Assembly (NCBI GenBank): GCA_036023115.1
Contig: JAYKKT010000089.1
Span: forward strand, 8,137,501 to 8,201,500
Direction of reading: 5' to 3'
Source: Brasenia schreberi
Lineage: Eukaryota > Streptophyta > Magnoliopsida > Nymphaeales > Cabombaceae
Length of the DNA: 64,000 nt
A program made the position numbers and the translations under genes. The notes under the pieces were generated by a model, which searched no databases, was not told the DNA's origin, and saw only the letters and a list, made by a program, of their open reading frames with translations. The number at the start of each line of letters is the position of its first letter. Position 1 is the first letter of the stretch. Shown in pieces: positions 56,151 through 64,000 of the stretch.

Positions 56151-57299
56151 ACAAGGACCCAGCTATTCATTTTCCGAATTTGAGGTGGGGCAGCCATCCC
56201 ACCTCGCCTGTAAGTGTATCCACCGGTCCTTCTTAATATGGTCTTACTCCCTGCATGTCTTGAGTGACTTCACGAGAGCATGGAGGCCTCCTTGAATAGT
56301 GCTGGGCTTCTCGAATTGTGCACTTTAAACTTCTCTCATGAACTTGCATGGTGATGGGTCTATATTCACATGATGGCTCCAATCAGGTCATTATATCTTC
56401 ACCATGTCCTTGAACTATAACGCACTAAAGATATTACCTAACAGTTCATACTTGCTACAATTAGAAGTATCAATATGAAATATTTGAGTCTGAAAAGTGA
56501 AACTACCCGCACTTCAATTTATACTACTAAAAATATCAAAACGTGTTCACATGCTTTACAAAACCGAGGCTGTCATCAACGCTAGCCTCCATTACTATGA
56601 TAGCATTTCAAGACCATGGTCATTTGGTATGAAATTTCCTTGTTTGCAGCACCTCGTCAACACAAACTTCATCATCAATTCTATGCTATTCCAGTCATCA
56701 ATCAAAATCTATCATGGCTTCCCTTGACTCATCTGCAAGTATTTAATAGCTCAGGTACAGATGCAGATTCTCGCATGGGTGCTGGTTTGCAGTTCGAGGA
56801 CTGGATTATGCAGAAGATAACTTCATGATCTAGTTTCTGGAACCTCACAGTACAATTACATTTAGATCTTGGTTCCCGAGGGCCTTCCTGATCTTTAATC
56901 AAGAATCTGGAGGCCCACCAGAGACCTCACTTTACCACTGCAAATGGCCATTAATGCATTGTCTGCTTGTGTGATCAGAAATAAACTTTTTGTTTTGACT
57001 AACGTTCATAGGACTTGGTGTTCATTCTGGATTAATTCTGAATAACACTTTGGTTGTATTAGTATATGCAATCCAAGAAACTCAGATCTTGGCAGGGAAC
57101 TTGGGCATAGATTCTCCAAGGTGCCATCGCAGTGCAGCAATGGAGGCCCACTCCCATTTCAGATTTACAAAACTCTGCAACCCTCTCTGTTAATTCTTTC
57201 ATCTGCATCTTACTACTCAAATCAGCAGAACCTCAAATTCAAATTCACATATGACTTTTGTTCTCTAATGAGTTTCCAGAATATGCATTCTTTCCTGGT
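56151..57299. other. no gene recognised; probably decayed retroelement
   Basis: Frames 56497-56727, 56616-56828 and 57121-57375 are open but not assignable, except that the last runs into copia RT near 57300. Confidence 0.4.
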
Positions 57300-58127
57300 T
57301 TCTTCATCGTTAGATGTCAAGAATGTCTTCCTACAAGGCAACTCGAGTGAAAATATTTGTGCATCTACCACCTAGGTTGGAGGATGCAAAGAACACAAAG
57401 AAAGTTCAAGTTAAAACAGGCTATTATGATCTCAAACAATTACATGGGCATCCGATTCAGTCAAGACATCAGTCACTTTGGTTATACAAAGAGTTTACAC
57501 ACTTTTTACAGAGAAGGAAAAATCTCCATCTTGATTAGACATGTTGATGACATTGATATTACTAAGAGATGGTTACAATGAAATTGCAAGGTTAAAGGAG
57601 TACCTGTAGGAGGTATTTGATATAGAACATCTTGGCAGATAACATCGTTTTCTGGGTATAGAAGTATTAAGCTTAAAGAAAGGAATGTTGTTTTTCAAAA
57701 GAAAATATGAGATGGATTTATTGAAGGATATTTGGATGCTTGATTGTAAAGGTAGTGAAGCAACTCTAGATACTAATCACATCGTGCTTTATGAACGACA
57801 AATATGAACACATGGAAATATACTGAAGACTCTTTTACAAACCAATTAACTATACCTGTCCAAATATTGCTTATGCAATTGAAGTATTGAGTAGATTCAT
57901 GTCTAGACTCACATTGACACACACAGGGACAGTATTTCATAGATTTCATATATATCAGAATAAATCCTTGGAATGCATGAAGTTGACCACAAGATGTCAC
58001 CTGTTAATATGTGAGTACCAAGTCTCATGAAAGAGTAAGAAATAGTCTGTAGTTTCAAGATCAAGTGCAGATGCAGGACATAGAGACATAGCATAAGGAG
58101 CATGTGAAGGGTATTTCAAGTCCCCTG
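57300..58127 (+). pseudogene. older copia RT and RNase H, left part (split by the element at 58128)
   Basis: RT remnants: SSSLDVKNVFLQGN (from LDVKNAFLHG), HLPPRLEDAKN, HVDDIDITKRW (from YVDDI), EVFDIEHLAD (from FEIKDLG), INYTCPNIAYAIEVLSRFMS. Then RNase H: SRSSADAGHRDIA and GACEGYFKSP (from SRSSAEAEYRAMA, ..ICE). At 58127 it stops; the rest (ELYGEV..., CNNKAAI) follows at 61328. It has many stops and frameshifts and is much older than its insertion. Confidence 0.8.
58123..58127. repeat. target-site duplication CCCTG, left
   Basis: CCCTG directly before the 5' LTR, repeated directly after the 3' LTR at 61328-61332. Five base pairs is the normal copia duplication length. Confidence 0.9.
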
Positions 58128-58430
58128 TGTTAGAAAATGGGCCCAAGCATCAGGGCCACTAGCCATTGGGGGTTGGCTGTGACCAGCCCCCTTTCCCTCT
58201 TCTCCTCTCTTCCCCCTTCTCTCTTCTCTTCTTATTCTCATGTACTCTCTCTTATAAATATGACAATTGTGTAACATATTTTCAAGGCTAATCAATAAAG
58301 ATTATTTATTATTTGATGTGCCCTTGTTGCACTCGATTGTAGCCTTTTTTAAGGCTTTGTAATAGGTACATTGTGGTGATATTTATTCATCGATCTTCCG
58401 CTGTTATATTGGAGCATCGTCTTTATTACA
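58128..58430 (+). mobile_element. 5' LTR of the integrase-less copia
   Basis: TGTTAGAAAATGGGCCCAAG to TCTTTATTACA. Promoter-like CTTATAAATATGACAATTG at about 58250, then CAATAAAGATTATTTATTATT. It lacks about 50 bp present in the 3' LTR (around TTTTGTGG and TTCTTTGTGTTCATTACTC). Otherwise the pair is very similar. Confidence 0.95.
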
Positions 58431-58444
58431 TTGTATCAGAGTCA
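58431..58444 (+). promoter_or_regulatory. primer-binding site of the integrase-less copia
   Basis: TTGTATCAGAGTC directly follows the 5' LTR and resembles the initiator-Met tRNA complement TGGTATCAGAGC, with small changes. Confidence 0.85.
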
Positions 58445-58547
58445 TTTTCGATCGTGGAAACACCGATTGTCGTCTCGGGAAGCATGCCGATAGTGCTTTT
58501 AATTTTGTTGTAAGTTTACCTTTTTATAATTATTTTTTCCTTAAAAT

Positions 58548-59367
58548 ATGGATGAAAATGAAGGATTTAGTTTTCGTTTAACACCTTCAAACTACAAAAC
58601 ATGGCCCCAAACTATGGAAAATTATTTATATTTCAAAAAATTATGGGTCTATGTAAGTGGTTTGAAGGTAGAACCCTCCATTAGTGCTACGCTTGAGCAA
58701 AAAGAAGAATATGAAAGAGGTCATCGGGGTGCTAATGAATAATATAAACGAGCACACTAGGGACACTTTGACCGACTTCACTAATGCAAGAGAAGCATGG
58801 GAATACTTAAAAAAATATCATGTTCAAAGTGATGTTGCTCATAGAATGGCATTAAGAGACAAATTGGTTTGTCTTAGACAAGAAGATAAAGGGGTAAACG
58901 ATTTTTTTGAGAATATTCCAATATTTGGAACCAACTATATGGTTATAGAAAGAAACATACACAATGTCTTAATGAGAGACAATGTGAAGACAATGAAGAT
59001 TTTGTATATCAATTTTTAGAAAGTCTTCGAGAAGAATTTGAAGGAGTTAGGTTATCTCTTATTCATCGGAAGCCATTTCCTACCATAGAAGAGGTTCTTA
59101 CCGATCTTCAAATGGTGAAAATAAGAATGAATGAAGCTAGGCTTCAAAAAGATACCACACTTGTCGCATCTAAACCTGGAGCAAATATGAAGGCTTATCG
59201 TCCTCCCCATTTCAAAAACGAAGGATCAAGCGAAACAAGAAAGGAGGTCATTTACCATCATTGTAGAGAAGCCGGACACATAAGGTCAAATTGCCCTAAA
59301 TTGAAAAAGAATGTGGCCTTAGTGGAAGAACATACTTCATCTTCCATTCTTCACTTGAAGAAAAAGT
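58548..59367 (+). pseudogene. gag of the integrase-less copia
   Basis: It starts at ATG 58548 (MDENEGFSFRLTPSNYKTWP) with the UBN2-type gag (LTDFTNAREAWEYLKKYH, RMALRDKLVCLRQ). Frame changes at about 58700 and 59000 break it into three. The zinc knuckle near 59259 reads YHHCREAGHIRSNCP: the first Cys of the CCHC set is Tyr (TAC), consistent with one G-to-A change, so even an intact product would have lost one zinc ligand. Confidence 0.85.
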
Positions 59368-60173
59368 GAAGCAACTTGAAGCTCAAATGAAGGAGAAAGC
59401 AACAATTGGTACAGTTTGCTCTTCTTCAGCAAAAGAAATTCAAGGTATGACCTCTTAGATTCTTGATTCGGGTGCTTCAATTCATATGACTTTTAATGAA
59501 AGAATTTTAAACTCATGTGTTAAAAAATCTTTATCTTGTGTTTATACCGCGAATGTAACAAAATTAGATGCAGATAAAATTGGTGATTTACAAAATAAAA
59601 ATTTTGAAATCTCAAAAACTAGTGTTGTTCCAAAACTAAATTTAAACTTACTCTCTGTATCTCAAATTTCGGGTAAAAATTATGTTGTAACATTTTCATC
59701 CACGGGATGTATTGTACAGATGAAAAGGTGAAGACGTTAAAAATGCTTTTTTGAATGGTTGGTTGAAGGAAGAAGTATATATGGAGAATGGTTGGTTGAA
59801 GGAAGAAGTATATATGGAGCCTCCTCCTGGTCTCAATCTTCATAGAAACCAAGTCTTAAAGCTCAAAAGAGCTTTGTATGGTCTCAAACAAGCTCCCAAA
59901 GCTTGGTTTGATAGGATGACTGAATTCATGATATTGCATGGTTTTACTATCTGTTATAGTGACACAACTTTGTTTATAAGAAAATCCTTTGTAGGTATTG
60001 TTATTCTTTTGCTCTATGTCGATGATATGGTTATTATAGGTTGTGATAATCCTGGTATCCAACAAATCAAGCAAGAACTTGGTAATATGTTTGAAATGAA
60101 GGATCTTGGTCAACTTTCTTATTTTCTTGGCATTGAGGTAACTCGTGATGATAGAGATTTTTTTTTATCATAA
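59368..60173 (+). pseudogene. protease joined to partial reverse transcriptase, integrase missing
   Basis: The protease has ILDSGASIHMTFNERILNSC (about 59461) and VVPKLNLNLLSVSQISGKNY (59610s). It is followed within ~70 bp by RT: DVKNAFLNGWLKEEVYME, PPPGLNLHRNQVLKLKRALY, LLLYVDDMVIIGCDN and GQLSYFLGIEV. All integrase and the N-terminal third of RT are absent. A 33-bp exact tandem duplication (59753-59785 and 59786-59818) repeats 11 residues, NGWLKEEVYME, within RT. The frame closes with TAA at 60171-60173. Confidence 0.88.
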
Positions 60174-60965
60174 ACCAAGTTTACTAATGATATTATTCTT
60201 AGATCAAGTATTACAAATGACAAAGTTGTTGAAACACCTGAGGTAATAAACCAAAAGATACGTCCAATTGATGGCAAATTTTTGAGTGATCCCACACCTT
60301 ATAGACAAATGGTTGGAGCACTCACCTACCTTACCATAACATGGCCAGATATTGCCTATGTCGTTCATACTGTAAGTCAGTTTCAACATGCGCCCACCTT
60401 AGTGCATATGAGTGCTTTTATGAGGATTCTTTGTTATATTCGACAAACCTCAGCTAAGGGAGTATTTCTATCATCTTCCTCTTTATCTCAATTACTTGCA
60501 TATACTGATGTTGATTGTGGTGGTGATGTGAATGACAGGAACTCTACCACCGGCTACTGAATATTCCTTGGCCACTCTCTCATCTCATGGAGATGCAAGA
60601 AACAACAAAAGGTGTCTCTTTCCTCCACCGAAGTTGAGTACCGTACAATGACAAACACAACTACCAAACTAACTTGACTGCGACGACTACTTCAAGATTT
60701 GGGCATCCAATTGGAAGTCCCTCCAATCATGTTATATGACAACAAAAGTGTTATGTATATAGTAAATAATCATACCTTTCATGAGTGTACAAAGCATATA
60801 GAGATGGATTGTCACTATGTTCGTAAAGAACATCTACAAGGCAATTTAACATTACAATTAGTAAAATCAAAGTATCAACTTGCAGATGTCTTCACGAAGT
60901 CATTACCTGCTCCTCGCTTTCAGTCTCTAATTGGCAAACTTCAAGTCATGGAGCTGTCAGTTTGA
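60174..60965 (+). pseudogene. RNase H of the integrase-less copia
   Basis: TPYRQMVGALTYLTITWPDI, then AYTDVDCGGDVNDRNSTTGY (Asp), STEVEYRTM (Glu), LYDNKSVMYIVNN (Asp) and KSKYQLADVFTKSLPAP. Stops at 60558-60560 and about 60675 interrupt it. The final TGA is followed at once by the polypurine tract TTTGAGGGGTGG and the 3' LTR. Confidence 0.85.
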
Positions 60966-60972
60966 GGGGTGG

Positions 60973-61327
60973 TGTCAGAAAATAGGCCCAAGTGGCCCGA
61001 CCCTAGTCCATCAAGGCCACTAGCCGTTGGGGGCTGACTGTGCCCAACCCCCTTTCCCTCTTCTCCTCTCTTCCCCGTTCTCTCTTCTCTTCTTATTCTC
61101 ATGTACTCTCTCCTATAAATATGACAATTGTGTAACATATTCTCAAGCCTTTTGTGGCTAATCAATAAAAATTATTTATTATTCGGTGTTCTTTGTGTTC
61201 ATTACTCTTTCGGTATGCCCTCGTTGCACTCGGCTGTAGCCTTTTATAAGGCTTTGTGATAGGTACATTGTAGTGATATTTATTTATCGATCTTCCACTG
61301 TTATATTGGAGCATCATCTTCATTACA
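60973..61327 (+). mobile_element. 3' LTR of the integrase-less copia
   Basis: TGTCAGAAAATAGGCCCAAG to TCTTCATTACA, 355 bp, near-identical to the 5' LTR apart from scattered substitutions and the extra segments described there. It is flanked on the right by CCCTG. Confidence 0.95.
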
Positions 61328-61560
61328 CCCTGTGTGGGAACTCTATGGAGAAGTTTGAAGTGTCTAATGCAATAACAAAGCAGCTATACGTTGTATCTCT
61401 AATTTTGTATGTAGTGGAAGAACTTAATGAAAAAACTAAACATAGATATCGACTCTTAAGAGAAAAGGTTGAAAAAAGAAAAGTTGCATATTATTTATAT
61501 TCAATCTCAAGGACAATTTGCATATAACCTAAAGCTTTTAACCTATGTTACATACATATG
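61328..61560 (+). pseudogene. older copia RNase H, right part after the nested insertion
   Basis: Removing 58128-61327 and one CCCTG joins GACEGYFKSP to WELYGE...CNNKAAI, then remnants of the TKHI.ID..FIKEKVE block (TAAACATAGATATCGACTC...AGAAAAGGTTGAA) and of QSQ.QLAD. This is the order of a copia RNase H. The open frame 61273-61527 is a by-product of LTR plus relic. Confidence 0.7.
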
Positions 61561-61659
61561 CAAGTGTCTGAATGGGACAGGACCGTTTTAAAAAATCTCA
61601 GATACAGGATCATGATTATATTCATTTATACAACAACAACAATTAAGCCTTTTCCTATA

Positions 61660-62440
61660 CTAGACGGGGTTGGCTACATGGATTCTTTGTTTCCACAGAT
61701 CCCTATTGTGTGCCATGTTAGCAGTTAACTCACAATAAGTTAGATCATTCTTTATTGTTTCTTTCCAACACTTTTGTGGTTGTCCTTTAGCTCTTTTAAT
61801 ACTTTTCAAATTTAGTTTTTCATACCTTCTTACTGGTTTTTCTTTTGATCTTCTTTCTATATGTCCAAACCATCTTAAACGATATTCTCTCATTTTATCC
61901 TCTATTGGTGTCACTCCTAATTTGTTTCTAATAACCTCATTATGTATACGGTCTTTTCTTGTATGACCACTCATCCATCTCAACATCTTCATTTCTGTCA
62001 CAGACATCTTTTGTACATGTTGATGATTAACTGCCCAACACTCAGAACCATAAAACATGGCAGGCCTAATTACTGCTCTATAATATTTACCTTTTAACTT
62101 TAATGGTATCTTCTTATCACAAAGAATACCTGATTCTCCTCTCCATTTTAACCAACCAGCATTAATTCTATGCGTAACATCTCTATCAATTCTTCCATCA
62201 CTCTGAAAAATTGACCCTAGGTATTTAAAACTTTCTTTTTAAAAGATGCAATGTGTGCCAATTTTAATTTCTATGTCCTTTGAGGTAACCAAATGATCAA
62301 ACTTACATTCCATATATTATGTCTTTGTTCTACTAAGTCGAAGGCCTTTGCTTTCTAATGTTTCTCTCCATAGTTCCAATTTTCTATTAACTTTTTCCTT
62401 AGACTCCTCCACTAATACAATGTCATCTGCAAATAACATA
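61660..62440 (-). pseudogene. RTE LINE copy E, C-terminal domain and RT end
   Basis: MFYGSECWAVNHQHVQKMSV, MKMLRWMSGHTRKDRIHNEV, LRWFGHIERRSKEKPVRRYE, GQPQKCWKETIKND and KQRIHVANPV end the ORF. Upstream, [20 protein letters not shown] (about 62440-62380) holds the catalytic ADD. Stops near 62317 (KT*YMEC) and 62240 (F*KESF) interrupt it. Confidence 0.88.
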
Positions 62441-62442
62441 CA

Positions 62443-63101
62443 CTAAGGTACTTCATCTTGAATATGTTTTGTTAACTCATCAATCACCATTATAAATAAG
62501 TATGGACTTAAAGTTGATCCTTGATGTAACCCAATATTAACTTCAAAGAAGTCTGGTATTCCTTCATGAGCCCTCACACATGTTTTTGCACCATCATACA
62601 TGTCTCTTATAAGGTTAATGTATGTTAATGGGATACCTTTTTGTTCCAAAGTTCTCCAAAGAACCTCCCTCGGTACTCTATCATAAGCTTTTTCTAGATC
62701 AATAAATATCATGTGAAGGTCTTTCTTTTTTGCTCTAAAATGTTTCATAAGACATCTCAAAAGGTGAATCGCTTTAATAGTAGATCTGCCTGGCATGAAT
62801 CCAAATTGGTTCTCTGTTGTACTTGATACTTGTCTTAACCTACGTTCAATAATTCTTTACCCCAAATTTCATAGTATGACTCATTAGCTTGATACCTCGA
62901 TAATTCACACAATTTTGAATCTCCCTTGTTCTTATATATGGGTATAAGTGTACTTGCTTTCCATTCCTCGGCAATCTTTTGGTTTTTCCATATTTCATTA
63001 AATAGTCTTATGAGCCAAGTGGTTCCTATTTCTCCTAGTATTTTCCAAACTTTTATAGGAATATTATCTGGTCCTATCAATTTACCCCTCTTTGACTTCA
63101 T
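62443..63101 (-). pseudogene. RTE LINE copy E, reverse transcriptase core
   Basis: [50 protein letters not shown] (63101-62835), then after a frameshift [40 protein letters not shown] and [23 protein letters not shown] replaces the Trp of EVPWCML at 62440-62442, a G-to-A type change. Confidence 0.9.
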
Positions 63102-63516
63102 TCTTTTGAATACGTCGGTAGAAATTGTGGTTTATATAATTTTTTGATTTGGCTAACTCTCCTAAGCTAATACTAACATCTTTATTTTCATTAAAAGGCC
63201 TATAAAAATAAATTTTCCATCTATTTCTTATATCATCATTTACCACTAGAATTTTTTCATCCTTGTCCTTGATGTATCTAACATAATTAAGATCTTTAGT
63301 TTTCTTATCTCTAGCCCTAGATATCCTAAAAATATCACTTTCACCCTCTTTTGAGTTGAGTTTTTTATATAAATCCTCCCAAATTTTAGCTTTTGCTTCA
63401 CTCACGGCCTTTTTCACTTTCTTCTTTTCTTTTTTATAATCCTCTAAAGTTTCACTAGTTTTATTAGCATAATGTAATTTGTAACATGCCCTCTTTGCCT
63501 TGATTTTATTTTGCAC
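63082..63516 (-). pseudogene. RTE LINE copy E, linker between endonuclease and RT
   Basis: A 144-codon Lys/Glu-rich frame (NKIKAKRACYKLHYANKTSE, LEDYKKEKKKVKKAVSEAKA, IFRISRARDKKTKDLNYV...KNYINHNFYRRIQKNEVKEG). This linker precedes RT in RTE elements. Its end gives the same sequence at which copy B starts. Confidence 0.85.
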
Positions 63517-63793
63517 TACTTCACTCCACCACCAAGCTTCTTTTTGTGCCGGTACACCTACCTTAGATACACCTTACACATCTTTCGCCACTTTCCTAAT
63601 ATGTAGTCATATTGTTCCATATATCAGAGGGTGTACCAACATAATTCCAAACATATCCTCGATGTTGGGTGGTTAAACTTTCTCCTGGAATTACCTTGTA
63701 ATTTTTACAACACGCTTTATCTTTTTTTCTACAAATAAAATAATCAATTTGTGTTTGTGATAAGCCACTCTTATAAGTAATTAAATGTTCATC

Positions 63794-63991
63794 TCATTTT
63801 TTGAATATTGTATTGACTATAAAGAGATAAAATGCCATAGCAAAATTTAAAATCTCCCTACCTTCCTCATTTATATCCCCAAAACCAAAGTTTCCACGAA
63901 TCCCTTGATATCCCAATGCCTCTTTACCGACATGTCCATTTAAGTCTCCTCCTAAACAAATCATCTCACTTTGTGGAATCTTTTGAATCAC
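63794..63991 (-). pseudogene. RTE LINE copy E, apurinic-type endonuclease fragment
   Basis: MICLGGDLNGHVGKEALGYQ contains the GGDLNGHVG block of the endonuclease/exonuclease/phosphatase fold, here the target-nicking enzyme of the LINE; NEEGREILNFAMAF follows. The N-terminal part lies beyond 64000. Confidence 0.85.
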
Positions 63992-64000
63992 CTTATCTAA

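Larger units (their letters stand above)
58128..61327 (+). mobile_element. Ty1/copia element with both LTRs and TSD, integrase deleted
   Basis: Two LTRs (58128-58430 and 60973-61327), primer-binding site, polypurine tract and a 5-bp TSD define an exact 3.2-kb insertion. The internal region has gag, protease, most of RT and RNase H, but no integrase: the protease end at about 59728 is joined directly to RT at the DVKNAFLNG block. Frameshifts in gag and stops in protease, RT and RNase H are also present. It must have been moved by proteins of a relative, or the deletion came later. Confidence 0.95.
61629..64000 (-). mobile_element. RTE-type LINE copy E, longest copy, continues beyond the window
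   Basis: The tail (CAACAACAACAATTAAGCC, i.e. (TTG)n on the minus strand) is at the left. Reading minus: endonuclease (63991-63794), linker (63516-63082), RT (63101-62443 and on) and C-terminal domain (62058-61660). One ORF with an apurinic-type endonuclease and RT, no RNase H, and a trinucleotide tail is the RTE pattern. Unlike copies B and C it has the unshifted [14 protein letters not shown]. It still carries a stop in the FADD block, frameshifts near 62835 and stops near 62240-62330. Confidence 0.92.

Noticed and set aside
61273..61527. 84-codon ORF as a host exon split by a transposon
   Set aside because: On inspection it is LTR end plus older copia RNase H relic (CNNKAAI in another frame).
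1..64000. CRISPR arrays, operons, prophage or toxin systems
   Set aside because: The window is plant nuclear DNA; all repeats seen are microsatellites, tandem duplications or retroelement parts.

Overview
The window is nuclear DNA of a flowering plant, species not identified. Three things point there: intron-split plant genes, an intronless cytokinin-type isopentenyltransferase, and plastid-derived ndhD/ccsA. Most of the window is retrotransposon debris; about six host genes or gene parts lie between. I found no CRISPR array, operon, origin, rRNA or convincing tRNA gene.

Layout. 1-4770: decayed Ty1/copia element (copy 1), its 5' LTR outside the window. 5376-5490: tRNA-derived SINE. 6028-6690: RTE-type LINE with a 5' inversion. 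7486-8454 (-): adenylate isopentenyltransferase with a (CT)n promoter tract. 9651-13628: second copia copy, both LTRs present, coding part destroyed. 16932-17459 (-): secreted eight-cysteine (LTP/prolamin fold) protein with a large His-rich insertion. 17890-18980: long imperfect inverted repeat with a smaller foldback inside one arm. 19501-22300: organelle-derived DNA (plastid ndhD and ccsA, then a GC-richer, mitochondrial-looking part) with an internal 240-bp duplication. 23928-29854: RTE LINE, third copia copy, and another RTE LINE fused to it. 30792-31801: last three exons of a SNARE-associated Golgi (VTT/DedA-like) protein gene. 35253-35696: small plant protein of unknown function. 38838-47503: complete seven-exon R3H-domain gene with RTE, L1, SINE and probable solo-LTR insertions in its introns. 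51264-51883: first exon of a LOG2-like (LUL) RING E3 ligase. 54375-61560: L1 and copia fragments, including a copia element with LTRs and a 5-bp target duplication that sits in the RNase H region of an older copia. 61629-64000 (-): longest RTE LINE, running off the window.

The host genes are unrelated single genes and form no pathway together. The strongest observations concern genome dynamics: at least nine RTE fragments, two sharing one frameshift; a clear twin-priming inversion; a nested copia insertion with an exact TSD; an integrase-deleted copia; C-to-T/G-to-A type nonsense changes in copia copy 1; and a rearranged organelle insert. The best protein-level oddity is the His-rich insertion in the eight-cysteine protein. 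I see no evidence for a new multi-gene system.
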